A stretch of DNA of 5,168 bases, from positions 1 to 5,168 of the forward strand of contig CALAWM010000018.1 in assembly GCA_937895315.1 (NCBI GenBank), read 5' to 3'. Shown here one piece after another: positions 1 through 5,168 of the stretch; position 1 is the stretch's first letter, and each line of letters opens with the position of its first letter. The notes beneath the pieces were generated by a model. The model saw only the letters and a program-made list of their open reading frames with translations. It was not told the origin of the DNA and did not search any database. The translations under genes and the position numbers were made by a program. The stretch comes from an uncultured Caryophanales bacterium. Its GTDB lineage: Bacteria > Bacillota_I > Bacilli_A > RFN20 > CAG-826.

Positions 1-986
1 GTTAAAAACATTGCCATGAGCCCGTTTTCATTCACGGTATATAAATCTTGGTATACTTTTGCAAGATTATAGGCAAGAGTCATTCCTGCCCGACTCGTGA
101 TTTTATCAATAATAAAGCCACTGACATCCGCGCCACTAAAGTTAAAAAGTGATTCTATACCGTTATAATAAGTTTTTTGAATATCAAAACTATTAATCCA
201 CGCTTCAGCGACAATGTATGATTCTGGTTTATGGGTTTTGACTAAATTACTAAACCATTTTAAGAACGCAATACTATTGGCGGAATCAGGATAAAAGTGA
301 CTCGTGGCATCAAGGCGAAAGCCTTTGACCCCTTTATCGAGCCAAAACTTGGCTATTTTCGTAATTTCTTCGCGGACAGCAATGTTATCAAGTAAAAATT
401 CCGGCATTGAATCGCCAAAGGTAGTGTGGGTCTTAACGGTGCCGTTATCCCAGTAAAAATCATACCAATTGGCTTTATTCGTCGGATCATTGACGTCAAA
501 GTTATTCGTTCTAAAGTTTTCTTTGCCTTCTAAAAACCACGGATGGGCACTTGAACTATGATTAATGACTAAGTCAATAATAATATCAATATTGTGACTT
601 TTGGCAGTATTAATTAAAGTGGAAAAGTCATTCATTGTCCCAAAATCACTATTAATGCCGTAATAATCCATGACATCATAGCCGTGATATGTTGGAGAAG
701 GATGAATGGGGGTGAGCCAAAGCCCTTTAACCCCCAGTTTTTCTAAATACGGTAATTTGTTGGTAATACCTGCTAAATCACCTTTGCCGTCACGATTACT
801 ATCGGCAAACGAGCGGACAAAAATTTCATAATAAACACCACCATCTTTATTGGTGATTGTTTCATCTATTGCATAATCTTGCGGTGTAGTATCTACACTT
901 ATATCTTCACTTGGTCGTTCACAGCCAGCCATAATTAAAAGGGGAATAAGGAGCGCTAAAGTGCGTTTGCTTTTAAAGCCATGCAT
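1..986 (-). CDS. GH13 alpha-amylase family lipoprotein (3' end cut by window edge)
   Basis: This is probably a cell-surface glycoside hydrolase family 13 enzyme that cleaves alpha-1,4 bonds in starch or maltodextrin. The frame gives 328 residues from ATG 986-984 and runs off the window without a stop. Residues 1-22 are a lipoprotein signal (basic N-terminus, hydrophobic core, lipobox ending in AGC with Cys22). The (beta/alpha)8 barrel begins near residue 50 (VYYEIFVRSF). A calcium-site-like DSNRDGKGD lies at 62-70 and HGYDVMDYY at 101-109. Conserved region I is DLVINH at 138-143, an MPEF motif lies at 194-197, region II is GFRLDATSH at 222-230 with predicted nucleophile Asp226, and region III is VAEAW at 259-263 with predicted acid/base Glu261. 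The third catalytic Asp (region IV, NHD) should lie just past the edge, since the last residues read GLMAMFL. The start is one base after the malG stop, which suggests translational coupling in the mal operon. Exact substrate (amylase, neopullulanase or oligo-glucosidase) is not resolved; the signal peptide favours an outside-acting amylase. The family call is secure. Confidence 0.93.
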   Translation of the reverse strand, partial: MHGFKSKRTLALLIPLLIMAGCERPSEDISVDTTPQDYAIDETITNKDGGVYYEIFVRSFADSNRDGKGDLAGITNKLPYLEKLGVKGLWLTPIHPSPTYHGYDVMDYYGINSDFGTMNDFSTLINTAKSHNIDIIIDLVINHSSSAHPWFLEGKENFRTNNFDVNDPTNKANWYDFYWDNGTVKTHTTFGDSMPEFLLDNIAVREEITKIAKFWLDKGVKGFRLDATSHFYPDSANSIAFLKWFSNLVKTHKPESYIVAEAWINSFDIQKTYYNGIESLFNFSGADVSGFIIDKITSRAGMTLAYNLAKVYQDLYTVNENGLMAMFL

Positions 987-987
987 A

Positions 988-1950
988 TTAACCTTTAACC
1001 GCCCCACCGGTAACGCCGCTCACGTAGTAGCGTTGCATGACCATGAAGAGGGCAACAATTGGAATCGATACAAGGACTGATCCCGCACAGAACATTGTGA
1101 AGTAACGGCCTAAGTATGATTGATTTTCATTAATCATCTTCCATAAGCCGAGAGCAACGTTATAAGCACTGACTTGACCTTTATTGATTGTCCGAATAAA
1201 GATGTAATCACCCCATGGACCCATAAAGGCGGTCAAAGCGGTAAAGATAACGATTGGTTTACTAAGCGGAAGAATAATGTGCCAGAAGATTTGTGCTTTA
1301 TTGGCGCCATCAATTTCGGCAGCTTCATCAATCGATTTACTAATCGTATCAAAGTAGCCTTTACTTACTAAATAACCCATCGCTGCCCCACTTGTCCCAA
1401 CGAGAATCAAACTAATAATGTAGTTGGCGTCAGGGACTGGTTCACTCGAAGTAGGTAATAGACCAATGGTTTTTAGAATATTATAAATAATGATCATCGA
1501 CATAAAGCCGGGGAACATTCCTAAAACCATTAAGAATTTCATTAAACCTTTCCGGCCTTTAAAGTCAAGGCGACTAAAGGTATAACTTGTCAGTAAGACG
1601 ATAAGGGTGGAAATTACACTACTTGCAATTGCGACGATGAGGGTGTTTAAAAACCACCGCCCATAAGGCATTTCCGTTGTGGTAAATAAGTTAATAAAGT
1701 TATTAAATGTGTATTCTTTTGGGAAAAAGTATGAGGCGGGGCCAGTACTTTCGCCACGGAAGGCATTGGCGACTAACCACACAATTGGAAAGAGCCAAAC
1801 AATTGAGGCAGCAATAAGAAGGATGTATAAGAAGACATCAACAATATTCCGCGTTACCCGTTGATTTTTGAAAATACTCGGTTTCTTCGGTTTTCTTGTT
1901 TCGACTATTTCTTCTTCTTCATAGATTACGTCTAATTCAACATTTTCCAT
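988..1950 (-). CDS. malG: Maltodextrin ABC transporter permease MalG
   Basis: This is the second membrane subunit of a CUT1-type maltose/maltodextrin importer; it pairs with MalF to form the translocation path. The 320 residues are a usual length for Firmicute MalG, slightly long because of an acidic then basic N-terminal tail (EEEE at 11-14, RKPKK at 19-23). Six hydrophobic segments are visible, near 36-63, 100-122, 135-158, 178-198, 230-247 and 285-306. The EAA loop that docks the ATPase is DEAAEIDGA at 208-216, followed by the conserved ILPLSKP at 226-232. The C-terminus, YYVSGVTGGAVKG (308-320), is characteristic of the MalG/MdxG branch of sugar permeases and supports maltodextrin as substrate. 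ATG 1950-1948 overlaps the malF TAA by one base (TAATG) and is preceded by a strong Shine-Dalgarno at 1961-1969, so malF and malG are probably translationally coupled. The amylase gene follows after one base. Confidence 0.95.
   Translation of the reverse strand: MENVELDVIYEEEEIVETRKPKKPSIFKNQRVTRNIVDVFLYILLIAASIVWLFPIVWLVANAFRGESTGPASYFFPKEYTFNNFINLFTTTEMPYGRWFLNTLIVAIASSVISTLIVLLTSYTFSRLDFKGRKGLMKFLMVLGMFPGFMSMIIIYNILKTIGLLPTSSEPVPDANYIISLILVGTSGAAMGYLVSKGYFDTISKSIDEAAEIDGANKAQIFWHIILPLSKPIVIFTALTAFMGPWGDYIFIRTINKGQVSAYNVALGLWKMINENQSYLGRYFTMFCAGSVLVSIPIVALFMVMQRYYVSGVTGGAVKG
992..996 (-). promoter_or_regulatory. Weak Shine-Dalgarno of the amylase gene
   Basis: AAAGG on the minus strand lies 5 nt before ATG 986, inside the last codons of malG. 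It is weaker than the other sites in the operon, so translation probably depends on ribosomes finishing malG. The other nearby ATG (982-980) is out of frame and closes after eight codons. Confidence 0.55.
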
Positions 1951-3569
1951 TAGGCAAAGTCTCCTTCCTGTTGCGCGGCGGCGGTGCGGCTATATAAGAC
2001 TAAGGTAATCGTTGCGCTAATAATAAAGACAAAGATCCCTAAAGCACTACCAATCGCGTATTCATATTTGTCGCTACCAATTGTTAAGTTAAATAACCAG
2101 GTAACTAAGATATCGGTATGGCCATAAGTTACCCCAAATTTATTCGCGGCCGGTCCTCCTCCAGTAAGGAAGAAGATAACGTTAAAGTTATTAATGTTAC
2201 CAACGAATTGGGTAATTAAGTATGGTCCAGTAACGAAGAGAATGTAAGGCATAGTAATTTTAAAGAATTGACGAATTGGACCTGCGCCGTCAATCCGGGC
2301 TGATTCATATAAATCGGCGGGAATATTCATTAAAATACCAGATGTAATAAGCATAGTATATGGTACCCCAACCCAAATATTAACGAGAATAACGGTTACT
2401 TTCGCCATCGTACGATCGGTTAAGAAGGGGATTTTTTGTAAGCCCCACGTTACTAACGTTTCATTAAGTGGTCCATATTCATGGAGTAAACGGCTCATTA
2501 ACATTAAGGTAACAAATTGCGGAACGGCAATCGTAATAACGAAGACTGTCCGCCATAATTTTTTCGCTTTTAAACTGCGCCGATTAATAACCATGGCTAA
2601 GAGTAAACCAAGAATATAGTTGGTAAATGTCGCAAAAAACGCCCAAATGAACGTCCATTGGACAATAACCCCTAAAGCTTGACCAAAGGAAGCACCACCC
2701 GGTGTCGCGGTAAATAATGCTTTAAATGTATCAAAACCAACCCATTGAATTAATTTATTGGGTGGACTATTAACCCAGTTATAGTTTGTAAAGGCGACTA
2801 ATATCATGAATATTGTCGGTAAGATGGTAAAGGTCGTCAAGGTAATAAAGGGAATCGTTAACGTTGTTAAGTGGAATCTCTTATTTAAGAGTGACTTTAA
2901 TTCATCTTTGAAAGTTGGAAGTGGGTTAACAAATTTTTGCACTTCAACCCCTTCTTCCGCATTTACATTTTGTTCATTAAATTCTTTTTTACTGGTGTTA
3001 TATTCTTTTTCGGCAAGGTAAGTACCCTTGACGTTTAAATACCAAATAACAAAGAAAATTAATGAAAGAACGATAACGGCAACGGAATAAAGTAAGATGA
3101 CCATTGAGTTATCTTTTGGGGTACCAATTCCACGGACAATGTATTCTTCCGGGCAAGGTTCACCAGGCGCCGGAGGTGGGAACATTGTACATGTTTCTTC
3201 ATACACCATGGGGGTTGTACCTAAATTGACAATTCGACTGGCAATATAAGCACCGCCACCGGGGACTAACATAAAGACAAAATAAGCGATTTGAATTAAT
3301 AAATATATAATTCCTTTGACCGGTCTTCCCATCGCGATTTGACCCGAACCCATCACAAAGTTAGATAGTTTCGTCCGCCAACCACCACGAATAAAGTGAT
3401 TGTAAATGCTAGAGAAAAAGCGACCAATCGCCTTACCAGTATTTACAAAGAAAAGACCAATATTTTTAAATCCTTGCCCTATTGAGCGAAGGAAACGCAT
3501 AAACCAGTTGTTACTTTTAGGTTTTGCCCGTTTGGTAACTTTTGCGGTTTCATGATCATTTGACTGCAT
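1950..3569 (-). CDS. malF: Maltodextrin ABC transporter permease MalF, with long N-terminal extension
   Basis: This is the first membrane subunit of the importer, 539 residues long, longer than many Firmicute sugar permeases. Residues 1-70 are cytosolic-like, basic and amphipathic. Hydrophobic segments lie near 85-103, 155-178, 235-262, 300-327, 340-360, 390-412, 440-461 and 505-526, giving eight as in E. coli MalF. The loop between the first two (104-154) is proline-rich and holds Cys127 and Cys139. A charged linker (179-232) leads into the core permease domain. The EAA loop is ESARIDGAG at 422-430, followed by ITMPYI at 438-443. GGGPAANKFG (470-479) and TDILVTWLF (485-493) resemble the MalF signature and support maltodextrin specificity. 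ATG 3569 is chosen because an AAAAGAGG Shine-Dalgarno lies 7 nt upstream (3577-3584). The gene follows malE after 75 nt containing a hairpin and overlaps malG by one base. The segment around 72-92 (MGSGQ...KGIIYLL) recalls the TM2-like GxGQ...KG pattern of small membrane domains; that is a resemblance only. Confidence 0.94.
   Translation of the reverse strand: MQSNDHETAKVTKRAKPKSNNWFMRFLRSIGQGFKNIGLFFVNTGKAIGRFFSSIYNHFIRGGWRTKLSNFVMGSGQIAMGRPVKGIIYLLIQIAYFVFMLVPGGGAYIASRIVNLGTTPMVYEETCTMFPPPAPGEPCPEEYIVRGIGTPKDNSMVILLYSVAVIVLSLIFFVIWYLNVKGTYLAEKEYNTSKKEFNEQNVNAEEGVEVQKFVNPLPTFKDELKSLLNKRFHLTTLTIPFITLTTFTILPTIFMILVAFTNYNWVNSPPNKLIQWVGFDTFKALFTATPGGASFGQALGVIVQWTFIWAFFATFTNYILGLLLAMVINRRSLKAKKLWRTVFVITIAVPQFVTLMLMSRLLHEYGPLNETLVTWGLQKIPFLTDRTMAKVTVILVNIWVGVPYTMLITSGILMNIPADLYESARIDGAGPIRQFFKITMPYILFVTGPYLITQFVGNINNFNVIFFLTGGGPAANKFGVTYGHTDILVTWLFNLTIGSDKYEYAIGSALGIFVFIISATITLVLYSRTAAAQQEGDFA
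1961..1969 (-). promoter_or_regulatory. Shine-Dalgarno of malG inside the malF 3' end
   Basis: AGGAAGGAG on the minus strand lies 10 nt before ATG 1950, within the last codons of malF. With the TAATG overlap it indicates coupled, near-equal synthesis of the two permeases. Confidence 0.8.
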
Positions 3570-3576
3570 ATGTGGG

Positions 3577-3584
3577 CCTCTTTT
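3577..3584 (-). promoter_or_regulatory. Shine-Dalgarno of malF
   Basis: AAAAGAGG on the minus strand lies 7 nt before ATG 3569 and supports the long N-terminus of MalF over internal Met starts such as Met24 or Met73. Confidence 0.7.
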
Positions 3585-3599
3585 CTAAAAAGATATAGA

Positions 3600-3619
3600 G
3601 GGCGAGTGCGGACTCGCCC
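3600..3619 (-). other. malE-malF intercistronic hairpin (mRNA stabiliser or partial terminator)
   Basis: On the minus strand GGGCGAGT and ACTCGCCC form a perfect 8-bp, GC-rich stem around a 4-nt CCGC loop, about 25 nt after the malE stop and 30 nt before malF. The downstream sequence TCTATATCTTTTTAG has a T5 run, but it starts about 8 nt after the stem, so termination is probably incomplete at most. A stem here would protect the 3' end of a processed malE message and give more binding protein than permease, a known arrangement in mal operons. The Shine-Dalgarno of malF lies past the stem and stays free. Confidence 0.75.
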
Positions 3620-3644
3620 CCATGTTAATTAGTTAAATTATTTT

Positions 3645-4913
3645 TTAGGCAGTAATTGCGGAAACGAAAGCAGTAAGTACTTCTTGGACGGTTTGTGGGG
3701 TACCTGGTTCGGTATCGGCTGGTCCATCAAGAATGAAGTTACCAACGGCAGCAGCGGTGTCCCAGAATTTTCCACCAACGGATTTTCCTTGTGGGATGGC
3801 GTATGGTGCTTGGGCGGCAAGGGCGATAAGACCTAATTCACCAGATAATTTTTCATCAGCGGCGACGGCTTTATTACTTGGTCCCCATCCGTTTGCTTCA
3901 TAACGACGCATTTGGGCGGCTTCATCAGTCATGAAGTCGGCAAAGGCTAACGCAACGGCTAAATGTTGACTTGAGGCTTTAACGCCAACGAGTTTTGATC
4001 CGGCAAATGAACCCCATTGCACATCAACACCTTTAGAGTTTTTGAAGGTTGGGAGTTTGGCGGTGCCTAAGCGATCGCCAAGGATTTCTTTTAATTTAAG
4101 GATGTTCCAGTTACCGGTAACACCAGCAATGGCTTTATTTCCATTAATATCTAAAAGGTCATCAAGACCAGCACCATTAAAGTCAACTGATTTGAAACCA
4201 TTGTCTTTACGATGACGTAAGATATTAATAACGCCTTCAATAGCGTCGACAGAATCTTGGCTATCAAAGTTGGTTGTGTGGGTTTCAGTGATGGCATCAA
4301 AAGAGATGTCACTAATGTATTGAATGAAGGAAGTGGAATAGTAAGCATTTCCTAAGTCAACGACTAATTGATGTTCGGCGGTTGTTTTGGCCATAATGCC
4401 TTCAAGGGTTTTAACATCTTCTTCATTTAAGAAGTCTTTGTTATAAACGAGGAAGTAGCCATTATCGGCAGTAATTGGGAAGCCATACATCGTATCGTTC
4501 ATTGTCGCGGCATCAACGGCCGAGGCATTATCCCGAGCTTTTACTTTGTCGGCTAATGCGGTTGGTAATGAAGCGATAACTTCTTTATCAACTAATTTCC
4601 CGAGTTGATCATCTGGGAATAAGAAGACGTCAGCGGAAGTTTCAGTGTCAGCAAGGACATTTTTCGCAGCGTCAGGTTCACCGACTTCGCCGTAGTCGAC
4701 TTTAAATTCGATGTTCGGATAAAGGGCTTGGAATGCAGCAGCGTTTTGCACGTACATTTCTTTTTCTTCAAGTGGACCCCAAACTTGTAAACGAACTTTA
4801 CTCTTTTCTTGACTGGTTGTTCCATCGGGAACACTGTCAACTGGCGGTTTGGTGCAACCAGCGAGGGCAAAAAGACCTACGAGAAATAGAGCAATCTTTT
4901 TATGTTTAAACAT
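3645..4913 (-). CDS. malE: Maltodextrin-binding lipoprotein MalE (extracellular solute-binding protein family 1)
   Basis: This is the lipid-anchored receptor that binds maltose/maltodextrin outside the membrane and delivers it to MalFG. It has 422 residues, normal for family 1 solute-binding proteins. Residues 1-20 form a lipoprotein signal peptide (MFKHKK, hydrophobic core, lipobox LAGC) with Cys20 as lipidation site, followed by a flexible Pro/Ser/Thr/Asp-rich linker (about 21-38). The first lobe starts at VRLQVWGP (40-47). Family features include YGFPITADNGYFLVYNKDF (143-161), the AIAGVTGNWNI segment (261-271), GSFAGSKLVGVKASS (301-315), FADFMTDEAAQ (325-335) and GPSN (344-347), then an aromatic WDTAAAVGNFI segment (384-394) near the C-terminus. 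ATG 4913 follows an excellent GGAAAGGAG Shine-Dalgarno 5 nt upstream. It is the first gene of the operon, directly behind the cre-controlled promoter. The maltodextrin assignment rests on the neighbouring MalF/MalG and amylase; the binding residues alone would not fix the ligand. Confidence 0.93.
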   Translation of the reverse strand: MFKHKKIALFLVGLFALAGCTKPPVDSVPDGTTSQEKSKVRLQVWGPLEEKEMYVQNAAAFQALYPNIEFKVDYGEVGEPDAAKNVLADTETSADVFLFPDDQLGKLVDKEVIASLPTALADKVKARDNASAVDAATMNDTMYGFPITADNGYFLVYNKDFLNEEDVKTLEGIMAKTTAEHQLVVDLGNAYYSTSFIQYISDISFDAITETHTTNFDSQDSVDAIEGVINILRHRKDNGFKSVDFNGAGLDDLLDINGNKAIAGVTGNWNILKLKEILGDRLGTAKLPTFKNSKGVDVQWGSFAGSKLVGVKASSQHLAVALAFADFMTDEAAQMRRYEANGWGPSNKAVAADEKLSGELGLIALAAQAPYAIPQGKSVGGKFWDTAAAVGNFILDGPADTEPGTPQTVQEVLTAFVSAITA

Positions 4914-4918
4914 AAATT

Positions 4919-4927
4919 CTCCTTTCC
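4919..4927 (-). promoter_or_regulatory. Shine-Dalgarno of malE
   Basis: GGAAAGGAG on the minus strand lies 5 nt before ATG 4913. It is the strongest start signal near the N-terminus, and the encoded lipoprotein signal peptide confirms the start. Confidence 0.85.
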
Positions 4928-4937
4928 AATTTGTTTT

Positions 4938-4972
4938 GAAAGTGCCAGAAAATTATCCCCCTAGCTACTTTC
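4938..4972 (-). other. Possible stem-loop in the malE leader
   Basis: In the predicted mRNA, GAAAGTAGC (4972-4964) can pair with GCACTTTC (4945-4938) if one A is bulged, enclosing an 18-nt loop with a run of five G. It sits about 10 nt upstream of the malE Shine-Dalgarno and does not sequester it. It could stabilise the 5' end of the message; it matches no riboswitch that I recognise. Confidence 0.35.
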
Positions 4973-5008
4973 ATATTTAAGTTTAGACATTATCATTATT
5001 ATTGTTAA

Positions 5009-5037
5009 ATTATAGATTGGCAAATAAAAAATAATAA
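5009..5037 (-). promoter_or_regulatory. Predicted sigma-A promoter of the mal operon
   Basis: On the minus strand a perfect -10 hexamer TATAAT (5014-5009) lies 17 bp after TTATTA (5037-5032), a weak -35. Transcription would begin near 5002, leaving a leader of about 90 nt before malE. The poor -35 overlaps the cre site, which fits a regulated promoter. This is a prediction from hexamer match and spacing. Confidence 0.65.
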
Positions 5038-5047
5038 GCGCTTACAA
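5033..5047 (-). promoter_or_regulatory. cre operator (CcpA / LacI-family binding site)
   Basis: The minus strand reads TTGTAAGCGCTTATT, which closely fits the catabolite-responsive element pattern WTGNAARCGNWWWCW and contains the perfect palindrome TAAGCGCTTA. It covers most of the proposed -35 hexamer, so a bound protein would block RNA polymerase. In Firmicute maltodextrin operons such sites are bound by CcpA (glucose repression) or by a local LacI-type MalR released by maltose; the sequence does not tell the two apart. Confidence 0.82.
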
Positions 5048-5049
5048 TA

Positions 5050-5068
5050 TTTTGATTTATAATCAAAA
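5050..5068. repeat. AT-rich perfect inverted repeat, 8-bp arms
   Basis: TTTTGATT (5050-5057) and AATCAAAA (5061-5068) are perfect inverted arms separated by TAT. The repeat starts inside the T run of the terminator and ends just upstream of the cre element, about 13 to 31 bp upstream of the proposed -35. It could be an operator for a dimeric regulator or an upstream element; as RNA it would be a weak hairpin. No known consensus was recognised. Confidence 0.5.
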
Positions 5069-5092
5069 AAGTCCGCTGTTAACGGACCTTTT
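5065..5092 (-). terminator. Rho-independent terminator of the upstream transcription unit
   Basis: Read on the minus strand, a hairpin with stem GTCCG/CGGAC (5087-5083 with 5075-5071) and a 7-nt loop is followed at once by six T (5070-5065). The flanking AAAAG before the stem can also pair with the T run through a G-U wobble, lengthening the helix. It lies about 25 nt after the stop codon at 5118, so it most likely ends the upstream transcript and insulates the mal promoter. The plus-strand reading has only four T, interrupted by GC, so it is a weaker terminator in that direction. Confidence 0.75.
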
Positions 5093-5093
5093 G

Positions 5094-5107
5094 CTACAAA
5101 AATGTAG
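5094..5107. repeat. Short perfect inverted repeat, 5-bp arms
   Basis: CTACA and TGTAG flank four A between the upstream stop codon and the terminator. On the minus strand it reads CTACATTTTTGTAG. It may only be a small 3'-UTR hairpin ahead of the terminator; the arms are short enough for chance. Confidence 0.35.
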
Positions 5108-5117
5108 TGATTTTAGT

Positions 5118-5168
5118 TTAGAGTCTAATACGCTTATTTAATTCAGCGTGTGGTAAAGTAGAGACTTC
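5118..5168 (-). CDS. Possible 3' end of an upstream gene (16 residues visible)
   Basis: One minus-strand frame is open from the window edge to a TAA at 5118-5120, giving a C-terminus that reads EVSTLPHAELNKRIRL. The other two minus frames close sooner. An intrinsic terminator begins about 25 nt downstream on the same strand, as expected for a gene end. The TLPH pattern near the end loosely recalls the C-termini of LacI-family regulators, and a LacI/MalR-type regulator next to a maltodextrin operon would make sense, but 16 residues cannot establish this. It may be any protein, or chance. Confidence 0.4.
   Translation of the reverse strand, partial: EVSTLPHAELNKRIRL

Noticed and set aside
1174..1864. 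Plus-strand open frames opposite malG (for example 1174-1371 and 1679-1864)
   Set aside because: They lie antisense to a well-supported permease, have no good ribosome binding site and give no recognisable protein; they are by-products of the coding bias on the other strand.
2806..3021. Plus-strand open frame opposite malF
   Set aside because: Its translation is low-complexity Val/Lys/Ser-rich and mirrors the hydrophobic codons of MalF on the opposite strand.
4592..4870. 92-codon minus-strand frame inside malE
   Set aside because: It is out of frame with malE, which has a full-length family match, a lipobox and a strong ribosome binding site; the shifted product resembles nothing.
4951..4956. 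GATAAT on the minus strand as an alternative -10 for malE
   Set aside because: The hexamer 17 bp upstream (TTAAAT) is poor, and the TATAAT at 5009-5014 next to the cre site is a better candidate.
4914..5008. Leader as a riboswitch or T-box
   Set aside because: It is too short for a T-box and shows no specifier or T-box motif and no recognisable aptamer core; control is better explained by the cre site.
1..5168. Mycoplasma-type UGA = Trp code
   Set aside because: All proteins read through to full family length with TGG as Trp and TAA as stop; no frame is broken by an in-frame TGA.
1..5168. Mobile elements, CRISPR arrays, tRNA or rRNA genes
   Set aside because: No transposase, terminal repeats, regularly spaced repeats or RNA-gene signatures were seen; gene order, strand and composition are uniform across the operon.

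Overview
The window looks like chromosomal DNA from a low-G+C Gram-positive-type bacterium (Bacillota, or a related Mollicutes/Acholeplasma-like or Erysipelotrichia-like lineage). The evidence is the AT-rich composition, strong AGGAGG-type ribosome binding sites, two lipobox lipoproteins in place of periplasmic proteins, a CcpA-type cre operator, and MalF/MalG sequences of the Firmicute maltodextrin type. Trp is encoded by TGG and all four visible stop codons are TAA. The standard bacterial code gives full-length proteins, so there is no sign of UGA recoding. The exact taxon cannot be fixed from the sequence.

Every gene is on the minus strand, so transcription runs from high to low coordinates. 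From 5168 down: a short frame closing at 5118 that is probably the 3' end of an upstream gene; an intrinsic terminator (5065-5092); a control region with an AT-rich inverted repeat, a cre/LacI-type operator (5033-5047) overlapping the -35 of a promoter whose -10 is at 5009-5014, and a leader of roughly 90 nt; malE (4913-3645), a lipoprotein sugar-binding protein; a GC-rich intercistronic hairpin (3600-3619); malF (3569-1950) and malG (1950-988), the two membrane permeases, whose stop and start codons overlap by one base; and a GH13 alpha-amylase lipoprotein (986 to the window edge), whose start lies one base past the malG stop. The amylase is cut by the edge at residue 328, just before the expected fourth conserved GH13 region.

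Together these genes form a starch/maltodextrin utilisation operon. A membrane-anchored amylase would shorten alpha-glucans at the cell surface, lipid-anchored MalE would capture the maltodextrins, and MalFG would import them. No ATPase is encoded in the window, so the transporter probably uses an MsmX/MalK-type ATPase from elsewhere, or one lying beyond the window. The system is of a known type. The more unusual details are the long MalF N-terminus with a two-cysteine, proline-rich outer loop, the hairpin between malE and malF, and the dense cluster of inverted repeats before the operon.
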